The notes below the pieces were generated by a model. That model did not search any database. It was given only the letters and a program-made list of their open reading frames with translations, and was not told the origin of the DNA. DNA of 64,000 bases from Lycium barbarum (Eukaryota; Streptophyta; Magnoliopsida; Solanales; Solanaceae): assembly GCF_019175385.1 (NCBI RefSeq), contig NC_083345.1, positions 121,337,657 through 121,401,656 of the forward strand, in the 5' to 3' direction. How positions within the stretch are numbered: position 1 is the stretch's first letter; each line of letters opens with the position of its first letter. Made by a program: the position numbers and the translations under genes. Positions 22,966-35,460 of this stretch are shown in pieces.

Positions 22966-24424
22966 CATGAATTTGTTAAGTCAATGAATTTTGAATTCCA
23001 AATACTTATCGCAAAGTTAAAGAAAAGTGCGCCTTCATTATATGTTAATTAATTAGATTAATACACTTGCAAAACATGAAAGCCATGACTTTATACGCAC
23101 CTCTAATAATCCAACTTGCTCTGGTTTCCCAAATCTTGACTTCATATAAATAATATATACTAATAAACATTCTCATTCATTTCACGCAACTTTTATAGTG
23201 ATTTTCAACTGTTTACCGTCATCAGCCACCGATTTCCTCCCTTTTTATTTTGGGTGCCTGGGTTTTTATTTTATTTTGGGTGTATTTTAATCCTCCCTTT
23301 TTTTTTTTTTTTTGTGGAGAATCTGGACATACCAAAAATCATGTTTTAGATATTATTCCTTATTATGTCCACGACAAACTAGAAGATAGTGAACAAAGTT
23401 TTCAAGATCCAAAGAAGACTAAAATTAAATTCTGTGATAGACATCTACATGTCTCTCACCAATTGAGGATAAGGGTTAATTAATTAGTCTGTATCATATA
23501 CATTAAGATTGTAAATAAGTTTTTATACTATATATCAATGCAGTTTAATCGGCTAAGCTATAGCATGTTAATACCCTACTTTCTAAATTATAAATTATAC
23601 CCATATCAGTTTTTGCTACAAAAAAAATTCTATTGTAGTATGTCTATTTAACCTAATGATGTGATTAAAAATTTATGTAGTGCCACTACACAAAACTTGA
23701 AATACTATTTTCGACAAAATGCAGAGTCAACATTGAGGAGTCTTTATTGTTTTTACATTTCATCGTCAACGTCGATTACTTTCAAACCAAATAATATTAT
23801 TACTACTATACTTTCAACATAGTTGGTCTTTAATTACAACGTGTGTTACTATAAGAATCAATTTTCAACTAACATACTCTTACCAATAAATCAGCTGTTT
23901 TCCACGCGCTAAGTAATTAACAAGCTTAATTTAACACATAATTTTTGAATTATAAGTTGATATCGTAACAAATTTACTAGTGTCTTAACTTATTAATTAG
24001 GTCAAATAGCGGTTTTAGTCCCCGTGTTATTGTCTAATTATGATTTTAGTCCTTGTGTTAATGCACTAAGCACATTTAACCTTTAATTAAATAAAGTGTG
24101 CGATTTTAATTCGTAGACCTAACTTGAAATTAACACCGTTAACTTTAACTACTTTTCTTAAACACTTCGATCATTCCGCAGGAACAACATTTATACTTTG
24201 ATACAAAAAAACGGTATACACTCAATTTGCACCTTCCATCTCTTTTTGTTTCTCTATATCTCTCTCTTCTCCCTTCCCTTTACCCCTTCCCAGATAACCT
24301 CTTCATTATTACCTATAGTATAATTAGTTGTTTGCAGGCCACTAATCTCACTTTTAGTGAACCGTTGCTGATCCAATATTTAAACTTTATGGGTTCGATA
24401 TTTTAGGACACCAACTTCAAATGC
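22966..24424. other. Gene-free stretch upstream of the AHL gene
   Basis: No gene is recognised. A pyrimidine-rich run lies at 23293-23314. The ORF at 23250-23483 crosses it and is not convincing. Confidence 0.5.
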
Positions 24425-24610
24425 TAATAATCAAAGGCGGAGCAACAATCTTAGCTATGACTTCGATAGAACCCACTAGCGCTGGCCATAATTCTTACAT
24501 TTATGTTATGAAATCTACATAATATATATTAATAATTTAACTAGAACCCCATAAGTTATCTTCTATGAAATTTAGAACTCATAAATTCAAAATTCTAAAT
24601 CCGCTTACTC
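24425..24610 (-). repeat. SINE-like short repeat copy upstream of the AHL gene
   Basis: It contains caaaggcggagcaacaatc at one end and gaactcataaattcaaaatt then ctaaatccgctt at the other, matching the repeat at 29346-29520 in layout. It lies about 200 bp upstream of the predicted AHL promoter. Confidence 0.45.
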
Positions 24611-24800
24611 TAAACTAGGCAGATTTAGGCCAAAACTAAAGAATTGTCGAACCTATAGCTTACACTATAGATCTGCTTCGTCTCCGCTCCCGTCTGTGTA
24701 TAGAAATTAAACGTAATTATTTTTCTCTTCTAATAAAACCTACTATATTATAGTAGTTGAATAAACAAATAATTTTCCATCCTCCTATTATTTTTATACT

Positions 24801-24813
24801 TATATATTTATAA
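24801..24813 (+). promoter_or_regulatory. Probable TATA box of the AHL gene
   Basis: tatatatttataa lies about 300 bp before the start codon and is followed by a CT-rich leader (24860-24900), common in plant 5' UTRs. A tttttttcctcttgtgttttc run and gttttag just before the ATG could be the 3' end of a 5'-UTR intron. That is only a possibility. Confidence 0.5.
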
Positions 24814-25109
24814 ACTTTAGGGTGAGAGAAAGAAATGACTGCGTTTGTTTGAGTCTTTGTCCCCCTCTGTCTCCTTCTTCTTCCTTTCCCTTTCTTTCCA
24901 CTCAAAAACCAAATCTCCATAGCAAGCGTCTTCTTGTTTTCTAAATCTCATATTCAAATCTACACAAAACAAAAGAAAATAATCTCATTTTTTAAGCCTT
25001 ATATTAAACAACAAACATATAGTACTAGTTTTTAATATTTCCATTTGATATTGTTTTTTGTAGTTTTTTTTTTCCTCTTGTGTTTTCTTGTACTTTTGAT
25101 GTTTTAGTC

Positions 25110-27369
25110 ATGGCTGGTTTGGATTTAAGCACTGCTTCTCGTTATGTTCATCAACTTCACCATCCAGCTGACTTCAATCTACAAAGGCAGCCAGATGATG
25201 AAGCTAATAAGAACCAATTTTCCGATGATCATCACCACGAGGATAACGGTCACCAGAATCAAGGTCAGAGAGAACACACTTTTATTTACTTACTTATTTC
25301 TTCAATCAGCGCGCCCTCTCAACCGTGCTGACTGATTTTTTTTTTCCATGAATCAAGCTCGGAATTTGTTTTGAAAATAGGTGGTGGTGAGCAGTGAGAC
25401 TTGAGTCCAAGACTTCCTATCTATTTTCATATCATATTGAACTATTTGACTGGTCATCTCCAATAAAATTAAATCTATTAGAGAGACCACACTTTATTAT
25501 GTCTTAGATCGACACGCCCTCTCACCCGTGCTCAGTTGATTTTTTTTTTCTCTATGAACTAAACACATAATTTTGTTTATTTTACACAATATATAGGTGG
25601 TGCCTAGTGGTGAGACTTAAATCCAACAAGACTTTTTTTCCAGTCTGATACTATGTTGAATCATGTGACAATTTCATAAAAGAATTTAAAAGATGAACGA
25701 GAATGCAATTTTATTTACTTAGTTATATCTTCAATCAACACACCCCTCTCTCAGGGGTCAACCTGATAGGTGCAGAGGCGAGACTTGAATCCAAGACCTT
25801 CTGCCTGTTTTGGTAGCATGTTGTATTATCTGACAGATTATTTCATCTAAAAGTTAGAACTGTTAGAGAGAGCATATGCTTATTTACTTAACTATGTCTT
25901 CAATAACAGGTGATATCGTTGGCCGGAGACCTAGAGGACGGCCGCCGGGGTCGAAAAACAAGCCAAAACCACCAGTAATTATCACTAGGGAAAGTGCAAA
26001 CACATTGAGAGCACATATATTGGAGATTGGAAATGGATGTGATGTATTTGAGTGTGTTTCAACTTATGCTCGGCGAAGACAAAGAGGAATCTGTATATTA
26101 AGTGGCAGTGGGACAGTAACAAATGTTAGCATAAGACAACCTGCGGCAGCTGGTTCTGTAGTAACATTGCACGGAAGATTTGAGATTCTTTCACTTTCTG
26201 GCTCATTCTTGCCTCCACCAGCTCCACCAGGTACGAGATTGTGTGACCATCTCATTCAAAATTTAAACAAGTAAAGAGAAAACCAGTACTGGGGAAGCTA
26301 AATTCAACGAAGGAGGTTCAGTTGATCCTCTTCATTGAAATATTATACTGTAGTAGTAGGGTAAATTGTGACAGAGCTAAGTGCAATGAAGGGGGTTCAG
26401 TTGAATCCCCCTTCATCGAAAAGTCATACTTTCATAATAAGGTAAAAAATATTAAGTATATCTTTATGTTCTTGAATCTCCTTCACATATGGAAGTTACA
26501 TGATATTACGTTAGAATACTACATGTGACAACATTCTTATATTTTCAAGTTAGAATCCTACATGTGACAACATTCTTATATTTTCTTAAATCTCCCTATT
26601 CAAAAGAAAGCTAGCGAAGAAGCTAAGTGCAATGAAGGGGGTTCAGTTGAATCCCCTTGGTCGAAAAATTATATTATAGCAATAGGGTAACCTTTTCTTT
26701 TATTATGTTTTTGAATACCCTTGACATAAGGAAGTTGTACAAGCTCACAAGGTTGAATGCTACATGCCACAACATTCCTTTTGAATCCCTTTTATTAGGA
26801 AAATTGGTTCAGTAAAATTTACAGTTTCATTTACTTAATTATGTCTTCAATAGCTGTTGTGATTTAACCATATGATCGTTTTTCATATAAAAATTTAAGC
26901 TATTAGAGAAATCACTATTTTAGCTACTTAATTATGTCTTCTACCGTTCCAACATGTGCTATGAATTAACGGTGTGTCATCTCATCTGAAATTAAAACAC
27001 AATCTTATTTACCTAATTATGTCTTCAACAGGTGCGACGAGTCTGACGATTTTCTTGGCTGGTGGACAAGGGCAAGTAGTTGGAGGAAGTGTAGTAGGGG
27101 AATTGATTGCTTCTGGACCAGTTATTGTTATAGCTTCATCTTTTACAAATGTTGCTTATGAGAGACTGCCATTAGAGGATGATAATGAAGGAGGAGGACT
27201 TCAAATGCAACCACAAGTATCACAAGTCTCTAGTGGCAATAATGGCCCTAATAGTGGTGCTGGTGTTAATAATAATAATAATAGCCAATTTCCTGATCCT
27301 TCATCTGGATTTCCATTCTTTAATCTTCCTTTGAATATGCCTAATGGTCAACTACCATTTGGTGTCTAA
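25110..27369 (+). CDS. AT-hook motif nuclear-localised (AHL) protein, 3 exons, 270 aa
   Basis: Exons 25110-25263, 25910-26230 and 27032-27369 join with two phase-1 GT-AG introns to give 270 residues ending at TAA. AHL proteins bind AT-rich minor grooves in the nucleus and form trimers through the PPC domain to repress transcription in growth and development. Residues 57-70 hold the AT-hook with core RGRPPG (60-65) followed by SKNKPKPP. The PPC/DUF296 domain runs about 74-208, with ARRRQRG, GRFEIL (140-145) and [10 protein letters not shown]. The usual LRSH before the PPC core reads LRAH (84-87). The N-terminus is His/Gln/Asp-rich and the tail is Asn/Gly-rich, ending LPFGV. The sequence looks like a type-I, clade-A AHL. 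That clade is normally intronless, so the two introns are unusual. No stop or frameshift is seen. Confidence 0.92.
25264..25909 (+). repeat. AHL intron 1, tandem copies of one repeat family
   Basis: About three units of roughly 200 bp fill the whole intron. Each has a tail like gttagagagagcacac, then ttatttacttaattatgtc and ttcaa. Next come cgccctctca, a T run, ggtggtg, gagacttgaatccaagac and a gttgaatcatgtgac segment. The 5' splice site (gtcagagagaacacac at 25264) and the 3' splice site (tatgtcttcaataacag, ending 25909) both lie in unit tails. A diverged copy of the family lies at 37340-37450. On the - strand the ggtcttggattcaagtctcg segment resembles a tRNA-type B box, so the family may be SINE-related. 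Confidence 0.75.
26231..27031 (+). repeat. AHL intron 2, mixed repeats with the same family at both ends
   Basis: The 5' end (gattgtgtgaccatctcatt, near 26239) matches the middle of the intron-1 unit. The 3' end (ttatttacctaattatgtc then ttcaacag) matches its tail, with further tail copies at about 26828-26850 and 26915-26940. The centre has three copies of a second module, gctaagtgcaatgaaggggg then ttcagttgaatcccc (near 26310, 26376 and 26620), of a kind common in nightshade genomes. Confidence 0.72.
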
Positions 27370-27861
27370 TAGCTACATACTCTTGAAGATTAGAGTAATT
27401 GGTTGTGATGCCTTCTGTAAATCTGTGTGCATCATGGTGTTCGATCACAGTATTATCTTTGAGAAGCTGAAGTCGAGTTGTTGTTGATATCGTATGAGAA
27501 ATGATCGAATCGACGAAGAAATTAGGGGATTCTTGAATCATACAAAGGTCAGGAAATTTTTAATGTACCACGTTTGTCATAGTGATGGATCTAGTGAATG
27601 TTGGATTTTCTCCATTTCTTTTTTTTTTTTTGGGGATCCTTTTTTTTTTTTTGTATGTTTTCTTGTTTTGTTCTTCTTGGTTTTGTAACTCTATGAATCT
27701 GAAAATAGTGATGATCTTCTACTCTTAATGTTCTTTATGGAACTCTTTTCTATAAAGAAGAAATGGTTTGTGAATGCAATCCTCAGATTAGTTCACCTTT
27801 GTCACTGAAGAAAATTCGAAAGACTAGTCTACCTGCTAAATCTAACCTTATTATTTGATGT

Positions 27862-27940
27862 ATATTTCTCTTCGTTTTTCTTCTTTTCTCTTCTTTTTTT
27901 TGTTTTTTTTTTGTTTTTTGTTTTTTCTCTTTTCTCTATA
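27862..27940. repeat. Pyrimidine-rich T/C tract
   Basis: Long runs of T with CTT and GTT. It lies about 500 bp after the AHL stop codon. Similar T runs lie at 27618-27652 in the probable 3' UTR. Confidence 0.7.
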
Positions 27941-28335
27941 GTAATTACACATAAAAGAAAAAGCTATTTGCCAATAGTCTAAGGAGGGAGATCTTTGACG
28001 GTAGACTTTTTTCTCTTCTTTCATTGCTTTCAAGAATAGTACCCCTCCACCTCAACTTATATTACACCTTTTGCTTCTCAACAGTTAAATTGCTAATCTT
28101 GAAACTAAAATGGAATAGATGAATTTAATATTTTAAATTAAATTTTAAATATTTAAAAAATATACGAAAAAAGGTATTATATAATTACGTATGTAATATA
28201 ATTGTTCTCATGTCAACATAATGAAAAAATATATGTTAAAGTATTCGTCAAAATTCACATAATTTGAATCTTGAAAAGTGAAAAATATCACATAAATTAA
28301 TAGAAAGTAACTATATGAATGTAACACTTAAAACT

Positions 28336-28625
28336 AAGGACCCGTGGCCATAAGAATTATTCACTTTTTCCGGGAATTTTGTTTTTTCACTTTTTTCAAA
28401 AATTATTGTTTGGCCATGAAAATTTCAAATGTATTTGGAATTTGAAAAACAAGAAAAACTTATTTTTCACAACCAAAACCTTGTTAAAAAAGTACATTTC
28501 AACAACAAAAAAAAATCTATTTGCAAAAACTATGGCCAAAGACAACTCTAACTCTAAAATTCCCAAAAAAAAAATGAAAAAGTTTTTTATTTTCATGGCC
28601 AAACGCCTACAAATGCATGTATTAA
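28336..28625. mobile_element. hAT-type MITE (foldback, about 290 bp)
   Basis: The left end, cccgtggccataagaattat, and the right end, ttttcatggccaaacgccta, are imperfect inverted repeats of the GTTTGGCCATGAAAA type found in many nightshade MITEs. The interior is A/T-rich. ORFs on both strands here are artefacts of A runs. No transposase is present. Confidence 0.6.
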
Positions 28626-29345
28626 TATAATGCCAATAAGGGTTTTTACTACACGAGGATTCTTCTAGTTTGATGAAATTAATTTCATGTGGTGGAGGTT
28701 CTATTAATAACATGGCTTACATTAATGTTTGAGCTGAATTTCTTGATGTTGCTACTACTAGTCTACTTTTTTGGGAATTTGATCCCATCGGTCAATTGCT
28801 GAAAACAATGCCTTTTTTTTCTTCTCTCTCAGCTTATTGATCATTAGGAAAATGGCATTTTCATCTGCGAGACATGACAAGTTTTCAGTACTTGTCTTTC
28901 AAATATTTGTACTATCAATTAAATCTACCTCTTATTTTATCTCAAAAGAAGAAACAAAAAAAAAAAAAAAACCTTTGGAGAATACTTTCAGTAGTGATTT
29001 TGAGTTCTCAATTTCTCTCTGGTAACATGCTTTTATTAATTTACGGGAAATCTGCTCACATGAAATAAGATTTTCTAATTTCATACTCATGATGAAAACA
29101 TTTTGCTCCAAAGCCTGCCCAATCTCGGGTTCGAGTTTTGATAATGGAACTCTTTTGATAAGGAGTGTTTTCACTTTAACAAGCCTTACGTGGCGAGCAT
29201 CTGAATTAAACAAATATTGAATATCGGGTAGAAACCATAAAGAAAAGAAAAGTAAGGCTTCAGCATGACATGGATGTGTTATGAAGTAAAATTGGGAGAT
29301 GGTTTGCTATAATTAAGCCTTTACATGCTCTTCTCATGTGGGGCA
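28626..29345. other. Gene-free stretch
   Basis: No gene is recognised. An A run lies at about 28956-28971. Small ORFs here overlap each other on both strands and have no recognisable product. Confidence 0.5.
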
Positions 29346-29520
29346 GGGGACGGAGCCATAATTTCGCTTATGAGTTTGGTAGAACACAATACTTTTAGTT
29401 TACACTTTATATTTTTGCTAAAAAATTACTTAATATGTATAAAAAGTTTATCAGAACTCAACAAGTTGACTTTTTTAAAATTCAAAACTAATAAACTCAA
29501 AATTCGAACTCAGTCTCTCT
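29346..29520 (+). repeat. SINE-like short repeat copy
   Basis: It begins ggggacggagccataatttc and carries caaaactaataaactcaaaa then ttcgaactcagtc near the end. It has the same layout as the copies near 22790 and 24425, in + orientation. Confidence 0.45.
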
Positions 29521-29529
29521 AGGGATAAG

Positions 29530-32166
29530 GAATTTCAAGTTTACAACATTCTTTATAAAATAAATTGGGCACTTTATATTTTTGAAATGCCAATATTATT
29601 CTTCACCATACCCTTGATGCTGCTATCTCAGTTCTTTTTACTATTATTAAACTGAATGGTTCTATTTTGTCTACCATGTTTCCATTAAAGAAAGATTTCC
29701 TCTTAAATAGTGGACTTTACGATTTCAACTTGCTTTAATTTATTCTCCACTAATGAGTAGTTATATATGTGAATGTAAAGAATAACGACTATTTGTATGG
29801 GAAAAAAAGGATTCCTTAAAGCCACAATATATATATAGAGAGAGTGTGTGTGTTTAAGTTTGTGCAGCGACTCTATATAACATTATCAGGTAAAATTGAT
29901 CTACAATAATAGGCAACTATTCATATTAATTTTAATATGGGGACCTAAAAAACAAAGTGATAACTTGTTATAATAAGTTAAATTAAATTGAAAATGGACA
30001 AATACTTTAGACTGTTGATGCACAAAACTTAAAATCCCCATATATTTAGAAATTCATAGAGTTATGTTATTTTATGAGAGCAGATAAATATATAGAAAGG
30101 TAGCTGCTTTATTTTAAGAAATAATTTATACATTTACTAGCACTATCTTTTTTCCTCAAAAAAGATATAGCAAGATAGCATGGAGAACTTATAATGTATG
30201 CATGGAGAATTTAAAAAGTTTATTCTTGTGGAGGATTGTTATATAGAAATAATTTATTGGCTTTACTAGAAGTTTAATAAAGGGACATTCGTGCTTAACT
30301 TTTCCTAATACAAAAGATCTATATAACCTAAAATAGGGGGGTCGTTTTGCTTTTTCTTTTCTATTTTATTTCCTTTTTGATTATTGTCAAAATTGTTGGC
30401 CTAACCCTACTTGAAGATGCTGCAATCCTTAGCAATTTAGGCTAAATTTTGGTCTAGATCTAAGGGGATCTTTATCTTTTCCTTATTTAACTTTCACTAA
30501 TTGTTTTGTTTATTTTCAACACCTTGGATCATCTTATTGATTACTGCGCCCTTTTCCTCATTTCTGAGAGCATAAATACTCATTCCTGTAATTCTTTCTT
30601 CGTTTAAATTTCACCCTTCACTAAAAGTGCTGCCAAATGAATGGATCTTATGAGTGTGTGAATAACAAATCATAGATCAAACTGTAGAAGTTATTCATTC
30701 ATGTATTTCTTTCTTGACTTGAACCTCACCCTTCACTTTTAAGACATTGTGTCATAGTAAGGTGCTGCTAAATAAATGGATCTTACGAACGTTCATGAAT
30801 GACAAATCGTAGATCAAACTGTTGGAATATTTTTAAGTATTCTCATAAAACTTTTTGTCAGCTAAATATATGAGTTACAAAAAAGCAAACTTGAATCGTC
30901 GATATTGTTACGCTTATGTTGGAGGGCGGGCTGATGAGGAAGGCCACAAAGAGAGACTAATAGGCTACTAGGTAGGTGACTAATAGGCTACTAGGTAGGT
31001 AATCTTCTAAATAAAGGGTGCACTTGATATCTTAGGCGAATCCACATTAAAAGAAAGCGAAGGACTTTATAAGACATAATACAAGGACACATGATACGCG
31101 CATTTTTAGGTTCGATGATAGCGCAACAGAAGAGACAAATCTATGAGGACTGTTGGATCAAAGTGGACAATACTATGGGCTTGGGGGCGTGACAAACATT
31201 CACCACATAATTTGGTGTTTGGTGGGAGGAGGAGAGATACTAGTAGTTCTTTACTTCCAAATTATGAGTTGTTAGGACATAGATATCTCAACATACCAAC
31301 TAAAATCGAATAAACAATGGATGAATTATTTAAGCAAGACTTGATCTCAAGCTAAATAGATCATTTTTGTCTTTTCTAGGTTATTATTAAATTATCAAAC
31401 AACTTGTTAATTCAAAACTCAAATAGACAAATAAACTAAAGAGCTGACCAAAAACACGTCTGATAGTGATCTATAATTAAATTAAATTAAACCTCTATGC
31501 TCAGCCCTCCGTTTACTCAACAAGCTATTCAATTAGTATGATTTTTAGTGGAACAAATTAATGACGACTATTTGATGTCCAATAAAAATAATTAGGAAAT
31601 GATTAATGACAACTTACTCAACTACAACGACATTTCTGCACAAATATTTGGTAATGACTAATCAATTAACATAAATCATGCATAGACTGACGATATAAAA
31701 AACTTTTACGATGTAATTAACCTTTTATTTCAAGCCAACTACGTTTTATCTATTATAGGTAGCCAGTGAATGCTTATTAAATAAAACTTGTAATATCTTT
31801 CCGGTAACATGATTTTATATAGTCTTACAATCCTATGTATGTAAAACATAAACTCTTAATTATGTTATAAGAAAATAGCTGATGACAACATGTGTAAACA
31901 TTAATAGTGTACCTAGATCTCTTCCATGTTATGGTCAATTTCACATAAAAAGGTTGTTAAACATGCCTGGATTCATTTCCTCAATTAATTATTTAGTTTA
32001 GCATTCGTAAGTACTCAGATACATATTGCATCATGATAAATCATTAATTAAGATTATTACATTATTCATGTATTTCATAAGAAAAGAAATGACTGACTGA
32101 TCAATTTCGAGGTATATATTTGCCAATGAATAGTGGCGTTAGATCCCCCAATATTTGCATATACAA
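29530..32166. other. Gene-free stretch of 2.6 kb with two small tandem duplications
   Basis: No ORF above 60 codons and no recognisable gene. Two diverged copies of a block of roughly 100 bp lie at about 30595-30690 and 30712-30825 (shared gctgc, aaatgaatggatctta and atagatcaaactgt). A near-perfect short duplication of actaataggctactaggtag lies at about 30957-30999. Confidence 0.6.
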
Positions 32167-32168
32167 TA

Positions 32169-32652
32169 CTTCCTTCGTCTCAAATTATTTGTCGTTTTAG
32201 GAGTTCAATGCATAATTAATTATTTTTTCTCTATTTTACCCTTAATAGAATTTTGTCATTAATGGAGTTGATACAGAAATGGAGAGACTTATCACTTAGA
32301 CCTAAATAGGGTAAAGTTGGTCAAATACCTCTCCTAATTAATAGTCCCTCCGGATTAAAAAGAGCGTTCACTTAACCTTTTTTTCTTGGGTAAAAAAAGA
32401 GTGTCCACTTATCAAATAAAAAAAGAATTAACCTTATTTTTTCAGATTTGCCCCTTTTAAGTGTTATGTGATCAAATCCAATACCTATTTAATGAGCGGT
32501 AGTTAAGTCAAATTACCTATTTTTTTTCTAGGAGTTAGTATTTTCTTAAGTGGTGTGCAAATGACTAAGTGAACACTCTTTTTTATCCAGAAAAAATATT
32601 TCTTAAGGGGCATGTAAAATAAAAAGTGACAAATAATTTGAGACGAAGGGAG
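32169..32652. mobile_element. Stowaway MITE with a second MITE nested inside
   Basis: The outer ends, cttccttcgtctcaaattat and ataatttgagacgaagggag, are inverted repeats flanked by TA (32167-32168 and 32653-32654), as in Tc1/mariner-type Stowaway elements. Inside, 32344 starts tccctccggattaaaaagag and its inverted partner, ctcttttttatccag, ends near 32592. This second element has lost its last bases. Neither carries a transposase. Confidence 0.85.
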
Positions 32653-33029
32653 TATTATAACTAGCTAAAGGTTCTTTACCTAGCCTTTAATCCTCCATAC
32701 CTTTTGTACAGTAGCATTAAAGTTCTTATTAATGTATCTCCCACTTAATGCCATTAGCAGACTAAGGAAAACTCTAGCTAAGCTAGAGAATATTGCCAAC
32801 GGGTGCCTATTTCTCCAGTTTTGTATAGGGGTGGTACAAGCGACTACCTAGTGTCATTTTCAGTTAAAAAATAAATAAATAGGTGGAATAGGCAGTTTTT
32901 CTGCATGTTATGAGTTATTAGGTACCATTTGAAAAGTCGTAAGGAAATAGCCAGAATTTAATTGAAAACAAAATTCGGATAAAAATACCACTACTTAAAA
33001 TACGGAATAACTTACAAAGGTCTGTGCCA

Positions 33030-33295
33030 GGTTTGAATCCCATGAGTTCTTCTTTAGTTTTGAAACTCCTGCAATTTTTTGAACCCAATGGACTGTTTCT
33101 TGGTTTTGAACTTATAAAGGCTTGAAACCCATAAATTCTTTATTGATTTTGTAACTCCGCCAAATTTTTTAAGCAGATGAATCATTACTTGGTTTTGAAA
33201 TTATAAAGATTTGAACCGCATGAATCCTTCCTTAGTTTTGAAACTCCACCAAAAATTTAAACCTAAAGCGTTACTTGGGTTTCACTTGTTAATTC
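33030..33295. repeat. About three diverged tandem units of roughly 90 bp
   Basis: Each unit has gtttgaacccatgaattc-like sequence, a ttagttttgaaactcc motif and a tacttggttttgaa motif. No coding potential. Confidence 0.6.
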
Positions 33296-33484
33296 TTCGA
33301 ATTCCAGCAACGTTTGCTAGGGTGTTTCCATGTTTTAGTTGGAGTATTTCTTATCTAAAACTTTTTTCGTGTCAAAAGAGTGGCTAAATATTATATATAA
33401 TTCTTAAAATAGTGACTAATATTCGATAGCAGGTGTGCTAAAATGGCTATATACCTACTTAAAGAGCCCAAAACAAATTATTGA

Positions 33485-34060
33485 TTTACCCTCAATTCCA
33501 TAACATTTTTTTGTGCTGGTTACCCTTCAAAGGCACTAGTCTTTAATTTTTACCCTTCACCTAATATCCTGAGGTTCGAACCCAGCTCAATAAAAAGAAA
33601 AAAGGAATTTCACAAGGCAAAAGTTTGTAGCAAAGTTAGGCCTATTCGGCCAAAAGTTAGGCTTTAAGGCAAAGGTTTGCCTTAAGGCAAACTTTTATCC
33701 AAAACTAGGCCTTAAGGCAAACGTCTGCCTTAAGGCCTAACTTTTGCCCAAAATTAAGTCTATTTGGGCAAAAATTAGGCCTTAATGCAGAGGTTTGTAA
33801 AATTTTAACTAAGTAAAAAAAAAAAATTGCCTAAAGGCTTTTCTCTCCCTTAAGGTATAGTTTGAAACTCTGCTTGACGCAGAGTTTTGCATGCAAAACT
33901 CTTCTGTCTTGCGAATCTAATTCTACCATGAGATTTTTTAAAAAAAAAAAATTTTGACTGAGCGAGAGTACGATCTCGAAACCAAGAAATTTTTAGCGAA
34001 AGACAAAAATTAAAGACCAGTGCCTTTGAAGCACAATCGGGCAAATGATCCATAACATAA
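33485..34060. mobile_element. TIR element with ggc-aaa-ttaaggc repeats inside
   Basis: Left gttacccttcaaaggcacta then gtctttaatttttaccctt, and right acaaaaattaaagaccagtg then cctttgaagcac, are inverted repeats (about 33515-33565 and 34000-34035). The centre holds alternating inverted copies of gccttaaggcaaa (33640-33835), which are self-complementary. No transposase is seen. The right-end motif links it to the pair of repeats at 34150-35460. Confidence 0.65.
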
Positions 34061-34149
34061 AGGAATGAAGTATATCAATCATGACACTTTAGTGGCCTAA
34101 AAAGAGCCCATGGACTGTTTAGAACGGCCCGATATTTTGGCCCATCAAG

Positions 34150-35460
34150 AAACCTTGCTGGGTTCAGTTGCACTTTTGTCCCTATTTTGTGCTGGTCTTT
34201 ACTTTTGGTCCTTCAAAATAGAACTTATTTTATGCCTAGAGGGGAATAAGTTACGCATCATAATATTCACAAGTTATGCCAACTCCCTTAAAGAACTCTT
34301 CCCCGCTAAGATTAAGTTCGATTTTGAAGGACAAAAATTAAAGACTAATTTGAAGGCTAAAAATTAAAGACCAGTCCATTTGAAGGCCAAACCGTGCAAT
34401 TACTTCAAATAGGGTTGTTCATGGGTCGGTTTAAGTTAAAATCAAAACCAAACCAATCTAATCGGTTTTTAAATTATTAAAACCAAACCAAACCAAACCA
34501 AATATAACACATATCCATCGGTTTGGTTGTAGTCACTTTGGTTCAGTTTGAGTTGATTTTCGGTTTTTTAAGAAAACTAACAATATTTCTCTCTTTCATG
34601 TTTTTTTTTTTCCTACAACTGGGAGAGAATGTTTTATGCTTTTCCAACTTATAATTCATTATTACCTTTTTATTGTGGTAGTTATAGTTTTCTTGGATTA
34701 TGGAGAAAATGTCTTAAGATTTATAAATTTTAATGAAGTGAATAAAGTTTATAAGAAATACAAAAAATAAATCTAGGTAAATCTTATAGCTGTTTCTTTG
34801 AATAAATGAGTTTGAATTTATGGATTTCGTTTTTAAATGGACTTAAGGTATAAAGTTCATTAGCTTATTAGAGATAAATAAAATTGTACTTAAAAACTAT
34901 AAAAATTATTTAAAAGTATTTATAAAAATTAATGTATTGCATATATATATATAATTATAAAAATTATGTATAAAATATATCGGTTCGATTTTTTATTCGG
35001 TTTGCTTTTAGTAAAACCAAAACCAAACTAAATATTATCGGTTATTAAAAAATTAAAACCAAACCTAACCCAACCAAAGTAAGTATCGATTTATTTAATC
35101 GGTTTGGTTCAGTTTTCAGTTTGGATCGATTTTTAACTAAACTATGAACACCCCTCTTCAACCTTGATATGTAGAAGAAATTGCACGGTTTGACCTTCAA
35201 ATGGGCTGGTCTTTACTTTTTGTCCTTCAAATGGGCTGGTATTTAATTTTTGGCCTTCAAATGGGTTGGTTTTTTATTTTTGTCCTTCAAAAATTGAACC
35301 TATGCCTATCGGAAAATAAGTTCTTTAAGAGTATTCGACATAACTTATGAGGTATATTATGATGCGAAAATATAAATTTATGCCCGCGGAAAAGTTGTCT
35401 GTGTTGAGGGACAAAAATTAAAGACCAGCACAAAATAGGGCCAAAAGAGCAACTGACCCT
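34150..35460. mobile_element. Two inverted repeat copies flanking a nested TIR element
   Basis: The left copy 34150-34410 (cagttgcacttttgtcccta to ggccaaaccgtgcaatt) and the right copy 35170-35460 (aattgcacggtttgacctt to aaaagagcaactgaccc) are in opposite orientation. Between them, 34420-35157 has its own ends ggttgttcatgggtcggttt and actaaactatgaacaccc, with gaaccaaacc-type inverted repeats. The right copy carries three tandem ccttcaaatgggctggt units. Whether the outer pair is one large element or two MITEs is unresolved. Confidence 0.6.

Noticed and set aside
23250..23483. 77-codon ORF on the + strand
   Set aside because: It runs through a poly-T tract and has no similarity I recognise.
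28379..28713. Lys/Phe-rich ORFs on both strands
   Set aside because: They come from A and T runs in a hAT-type MITE.
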